Positions 59,546-64,000 of a stretch of 64,000 bases of DNA are shown here, piece by piece (position 1 is the stretch's first letter; every line of letters starts with the position of its first letter). A program made the translations under genes and the position numbers. This stretch comes from Limnoperna fortunei. Its lineage: Eukaryota; Mollusca; Bivalvia; Mytilida; Modiolidae. The stretch lies in assembly GCA_944474755.1 (NCBI GenBank), contig OX104112.1, positions 17,944,273-18,008,272 of the forward strand, in the 5' to 3' direction. A model generated the notes under the pieces. It was not told the DNA's origin and made no database searches. It saw nothing but the letters and a program-made list of their open reading frames with translations.

Positions 59546-59836
59546 ACACTCATTCAGGACATTTAGCCAAAGTTGTTATGAAACGTTTGTGTCAATACTT
59601 CATCTTCATTTCAATATTTTTGCTGATTTCATTGTAGAATAAAAAATCTAATTATAACTAGTTTTGTTTTATATTCCAGAAAAAGGAAATGTAAATAACA
59701 AATTAAGCAATACAAGATCACTCAATATTGTTTTCATTGCCATTTTACAAAGGAACACACATATTGAAACTATATTTGATAGTACTGTTATTGTACAAAT
59801 ATGACACCAACGGCATGCCATAACACCTCCCAAAAT

Positions 59837-59942
59837 TAGTCCGAGAATCCTCTGCCGTACAACGCTTTTTTAATTTTTTTTTTGCGTGGGACAAAAAAAT
59901 AAAAATAAAAAAAGCGTTGGACGGCAGAGGATTCTCGGACTA
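59837..59942. mobile_element. 106-bp fold-back MITE with perfect 10-bp target duplication
   Basis: 'tagtccgagaatcctctgcc' at the left pairs with 'ggcagaggattctcggacta' at the right, and 'acaacgcttttttaa' with the AAAAAAGCGTT side. Flanks are CTCCCAAAAT at 59827-59836 and 59943-59952. The TAGTC start is shared with the MITE at 57805. Confidence 0.88.
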
Positions 59943-59952
59943 CTCCCAAAAT

Positions 59953-60490
59953 GTGCAATATTTACATGTGTCTGAATTTGACTTAAAACCTTCATCAAAC
60001 GATTTTATAATTACACTGTGTGAGTCTTTACATCTTAGACATTTCAGTCTTTTAATATACGAAAAAGAAAAAACTCATAATCAAAATCAATATATAGTAG
60101 GACCTCACGGTATCGATCTATTCATTGTATCGGTCTATTTATGAATCCCTTATTTTCGTCAACCATAAACAACATAAATAAACAAACTTATCTCGGGTTT
60201 CCTTCTTTGTTATATCCACTGATATTACTAGTCTCTCTATTTTGGCAATTCTGATTGTTATCATATTTTATCATGTTTTTAAAATTCGCATTTTTTCAGC
60301 CATGTTAACAATAAATAGATCGATACAACGAAGTCCCTATATATATACTTAAAATCCTCCATCTTAATTTTAAAAAAAAATTCAAAAATCGTATATTATT
60401 TTATTAGACCATTCCTGTCAATTATTATAACATTCCTGTAAGTAACGGAAGTACAATGTAACACATCACATGAATCAGTTTATGTCAACT
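59953..60490. other. Non-coding DNA
   Basis: A short open frame at 59917-60144 begins inside the fold-back and matches nothing recognised. 'cggtatcgatctattcattg' at 60108 and 'aatagatcgatacaacga' at 60313 form a weak inverted pair. Confidence 0.45.
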
Positions 60491-60498
60491 ATCAATAC

Positions 60499-60959
60499 CA
60501 CGGGGGGGGGGGGGTAACTTCCTATATAAAGGTATACGTATATGTGCCAAAAATATGGGTAGGTTTTTTTGAAAATTTATATAAAAATGGGTATAGTTTT
60601 TAAAACAATCTTATATAAAAATGGGTATGCCTTTTAATCTTAATTAAAAAAAAATCTGGTCTCATATAAATATGGGTCATGTTTTTGTCCATTTTAATAT
60701 AAATATGCCCCATATAATATAATATGTGTAATTTTAATAATGACATTGTGTTTTCTTCTTCACTATGTTATCATTTTGTGTATATAAATATGACCTTCTT
60801 TTAAGTTTACTGAATATAAATATGGGTTATGAAAATTGTTCATTTTATATAAATATGGGTTGTGAAAATTGAAATTTTATATAAATATGGGTATTGAATT
60901 CAAATCAAAAATGGCACATCCCCACCCTAAAAATTACCAAGTTACCACCCCCCCCCGTG
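60499..60959. mobile_element. 461-bp MITE with perfect 8-bp target duplication and G-run termini
   Basis: The left end is CACGG followed by a long G run and 'taactt'. The right end is 'aagttacca', a C run and CGTG. Flanks are ATCAATAC at 60491-60498 and 60960-60967. The inside contains about seven irregularly spaced 'tatataaatatgggt' motifs. An 8-bp duplication fits hAT-type mobilisation (inference). Non-coding. Confidence 0.85.
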
Positions 60960-60984
60960 ATCAATACAGACGTTTAGCTGCATA

Positions 60985-62644
60985 TTACGATAAAGAAAAC
61001 ACGAAAACCGACTTTCCATCGTCGTTTGTCACCAATAAATTGCGATAATTTCTACTGAATGCCAGGCCGAGTGGTTGAATTATTTTCTTGTCATGATCCA
61101 GTATGATGTCAATGACGTACCGTCTGCCGAAAGTCGATGTATGTTATTCGAGTTCCTACAAGCAATGTATAGGTTACCTCCCCTGTCAGTAGTCGCAGCA
61201 AGAGGATTATTGAAGTTTTCAGGTGTACATGTAAAACGTACTTCTCCACTGAGTCTGACACAGCCTACTGTGTTATTGTTATGGTTAGTATAGTAGACAC
61301 TATCCTGTGGACCCGGATGTAGGTAGTTAATGTAACCAACAGGTACAGGTATTGTAGTTATTGTCTCCCCTTGTTTGTTGAGGATGTTAATCTTCCCACC
61401 ATATTCAACACCAACACAGATCTTATCACCGACAACAGCTATACCGACACACCCACCAGGAACAGGATGCGTATCACCGGACTTCATTGATTTTATGTCA
61501 ACAAACTGTATTGACGACTCGACAGGCAGGGATACTACAGCCTTATCTTCACCTGGAATCATAGCTATACCCCATGGTCTCTCAGATAACGTACAATCCT
61601 GTAGGTACTCACCACGATCACTGTATACCAGTAACTTGGTACTACTCCAGTTACAGAGTAGTAGACGGTTGTCGTCTGTCACAGCAATACTGGTTATACA
61701 GACATTATCTTTCGATTTAATATCAAATTTCATGTCAAAGTCGAACTTTGTTGGCATCTGAATTGTTGTCGGTAAAAACCTGAGCTTGATTTGATTTGGA
61801 TGATTTATACTTGATCGGACATGGTGTAGACTCAATTCGTACTGACCCAATGGATTCAAAGGGTTGCTGCTTTGATGGCTGTTGGAACGAAATTTTAGAC
61901 GTAAACATCGATGTTATTATCTTTTGAATTGTAATATCGTAGTCGGAAACTTTCCATTTGTACGAGTATAATAAGACAAATAGCTGGTTCTCTGATCCGT
62001 GTGTTTTTATAAGATCTAATTTACTGGTAACCTCGTCCAGAGATTCCATCATTGTAGATAATGTTTCTTTATCAGATTGTATTTGCTTCTCGCATTTCGT
62101 CTTTGATGATTTAATTTCAGATGTAAGTTTCCTCTCGAGATCGTTTATGCTTTCTATAATTTTTTATTTAATTCGTGAAATGTTTCTCAGCGCATCTGCT
62201 TCTTCATCATTAAGACTTTTTAAATTTTCATTGCGGTTGATGAAAATCTTTTCAATAAGTCCTTGTATGCTTGATACGGTACTAAATGTATCTTCCAAAA
62301 CATACGACTTCCGTACGCCTTTGGCAGCAACGTCTACAGGAACACATTTTTGACATGTACGGTGTGTTTCAGCCATACAGACACGACAGCATAGACAATC
62401 ATGTTCCACACAGAAAAAGTGTCATTTCGTCGTGTTTTGAACAAGAGTTTTGTACAGATAATTTGTCCTTGGGTAACGATCCAGGATCTATTAAATGATG
62501 AGAGGCGCATGCTTTGAATGAACTATGGGTATTCAGACAGACCGTACATAGGTTTTCCTCACAATCAGTACAGTACTTTATGGCCACTACCAGTGAGGGT
62601 TCCTTACGTGAGCATGGATCACAAATGGGCTTAGACGATGCCAT
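60985..62644 (-). pseudogene. TRIM-like paralogue, multiply disrupted (copy 3)
   Basis: Same architecture as the intact gene: B-boxes from MASSKPICDPC, a coiled coil, and a propeller ending at the ancestral stop 60985-60987. The acceptor-like CAG six bases before the ATG is kept. Breaks seen by comparison with the intact copy: a net five-base deletion near 62419 inside B-box2; an in-frame stop at about 62164-62166 in the coiled coil (after ISRIK); a one-base insertion near 61775-61780; and a one-base loss near 61116. It is more diverged from the intact gene than copy 2 is, so it is the oldest of the decayed copies. No single frame spans more than about 260 residues, so no functional product is expected. 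Confidence 0.87.
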
Positions 62645-62916
62645 TCTTTCCTGAAATAAATATCTATTAAATACCATACATACAGTATTAGAATGATAAA
62701 TAGTAAACGCGACTTAGTGCAGATTTATGGAAATCAAGCAGGTCAAAATTCTCTGAATTCGATATGGTTTATTGTATATACAAATTTGTGATTTCTACAT
62801 TATGTAAATAAACAAACTTGTTTCATTACACATTCTTAGATCTATATTTTAAATTCTTAATTCTTCATCCGAAATCTAGTTCGTTTTCTAAACCTTTATT
62901 TCTTGATTTTATATTT

Positions 62917-63183
62917 GGAGCCTCGGTGGCCGAATGGTTAAGGTAGTTTGTCTACTATTGATCACGTGGTCTGTCAACACTGAGATTGCGGGTTCGATTC
63001 TTACTGCGGGCAGGGTGTACTCGACTCCAATCTTAATTGACAAGGGTTTCCAGTTTTCCTACCGCAGGTCGGGGGTTCTCTCCGGGTACTCCGGCTTCTT
63101 ACCCCAATAAAAACTGGACGCCATGATAGCTGAAAAACTGCTGAAAATGGCATCAAACAACAAAAAACAAATAAAACAAAATA
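62917..63183 (+). mobile_element. Full-length tRNA-derived SINE with perfect 11-bp target duplication
   Basis: Head 'cctcggtggccgaatggtta' (box A), box B 'gcgggttcgattcttactgc', body 'gtactcgactccaatcttaa', then 'ctccgggtactccggcttc', the tail 'gctgaaaaactgctgaaaat' and an A-rich end. Flanks are ATTTTATATTT at 62906-62916 and 63184-63194. The head resembles a tRNA with a long variable arm, and both promoter boxes look intact. This is the best reference copy of the family in the window. Confidence 0.92.
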
Positions 63184-63194
63184 ATTTTATATTT

Positions 63195-64000
63195 CCTACT
63201 TCTTATTCCTTATTTTATGTTGATCACAAAAATATGTTCCACAAATTGTCCTTCTAAATCAGCGATTCAGTATTTGGATTAAAAATTTTCCAATCTAAGA
63301 ACTAAAATTTGCAAAAGAAAATTAAAAATTACAAACAAGATTAGAGATTTACATACATTTTTCAGCCATGGGCAGAAAATGCGAATTAGTTGTGAAATTA
63401 TTAACTTCATAAAAAAGAATTATATAAAACAGCACTTTGGACAATTGTTTTCAAATCTCTACAAAACATTGCATTTAATCAATTCACACGTCTTTATTCT
63501 AAACCAGAAACCTATATTAATCAATTAGTTATACCAGTCCCAGTCTAAACACAAACAATGCATTATAACAGTCCGTTAAAATATAGGATAAAATGCATCA
63601 CATGTCGTATCACCCTCGACCAATACCAGCCCTTCGGCCTACGCCCCTCTGGCTGATATTTGTATCGCAAGATAATAGTACGCCATGTGATACTGGTGCA
63701 TATACTATTGTCTATGTATCAACTGTGGTATCTTTAAAACCGAAGACGCGAGGCATTTTAAAATTTTAACCAGCAGCAAGGTTATGAGCATCTGAAGTCT
63801 TGTTGCACAACAGTAAACATAACACAACAATGTTTGTTTTGTTGCGGGAAAAAACATTGACGAGCACAGAGCAGCACCGTTATGAAAGACTGGATCCGCA
63901 TAATGTATCATAATGTATGTTTTGGTTGAGTAGGGCAGACATAATTCACTCCTGGGCATTACCGCCAGGGCAATTGGGCAATTAGGCATATCAGGATCTG
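63195..64000. other. Non-coding DNA with a hairpin at about 63593-63701
   Basis: 'gcatcacatgtcgtatc' pairs with 'gtacgccatgtgatac', and 'accagccc' with 'ggctgatat' around a GC-rich centre 'ttcggcctacgcccctct'. This is the same layout as the fold-backs at 7781 and 26255. No gene recognised; the window ends in unique sequence. Confidence 0.55.

Noticed and set aside
62917..63010. A functional tRNA gene at the SINE head
   Set aside because: The promoter boxes resemble a tRNA, but the acceptor stem does not close and the sequence continues into the SINE body.

Overview
The window looks like repeat-dominated nuclear DNA of an invertebrate, most likely a bivalve mollusc. This is inference, based on AT-rich sequence, many tRNA-derived SINEs with the same body (repeated copies of 'gactccaatcttaattgaca'), long fold-back elements, decayed non-LTR retrotransposons, and single-exon B-box/coiled-coil/beta-propeller genes of the kind expanded in bivalves. 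Nothing indicates a bacterial, organellar or viral genome, and I found no rRNA gene, canonical tRNA gene or CRISPR array.

Layout: 1-3020 is a (GGTA)n/(GGTT)n-derived complex satellite. 3.0-8.6 kb is mostly unique non-coding DNA with SINE-like and short tandem repeats. 7.8-13.6 kb holds several fold-back (hairpin) elements, with a dead LINE (9174-12495) between two of them. 14.6-15.8 kb has a perfect-looking palindromic element and a 47-51 bp tandem array. 17.5-24 kb contains the only gene I consider intact (19702-21369, minus): a RING-less TRIM-like protein with two B-boxes, a coiled coil and a C-terminal propeller. It is flanked by direct repeats of about 0.75-1 kb. 26.2-27.5 kb is a TIR element (9-bp target duplication) with a fold-back nested inside it. 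30.5-36.1 kb is a 39-bp satellite in which one MITE insertion has been carried to four positions. 41.0-42.7 kb is a frameshifted paralogue of the TRIM-like gene inside a segmental duplication of the 19.6-22.5 kb region; that duplication was later split by a 2.6-kb insertion (43.8-46.4 kb). 47.4-53.4 kb is a nearly complete but broken LINE on the minus strand, with an ORF1 (coiled coil plus SGNH-esterase-like domain) and an ORF2 (endonuclease plus reverse transcriptase). 55.5-56.8 kb is a large inverted repeat with arms of about half a kilobase. 57.3-61 kb carries nested SINE and MITE insertions, three of them with clear target-site duplications, and a second block of the 39-bp satellite. 61.0-62.6 kb is a third, heavily mutated TRIM-like copy. 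62.9-63.2 kb is a full-length SINE with an 11-bp target duplication.

There is no operon or pathway here. What ties the window together is duplication and transposition: one probable host gene with two dying paralogues, each with a splice-acceptor-like sequence exactly six bases before its ATG, in a landscape built by insertion, nesting and tandem amplification. Many long open frames in the repeat arrays arise only because the repeat period is a multiple of three (39 or 54 bp); they are not reported as genes.
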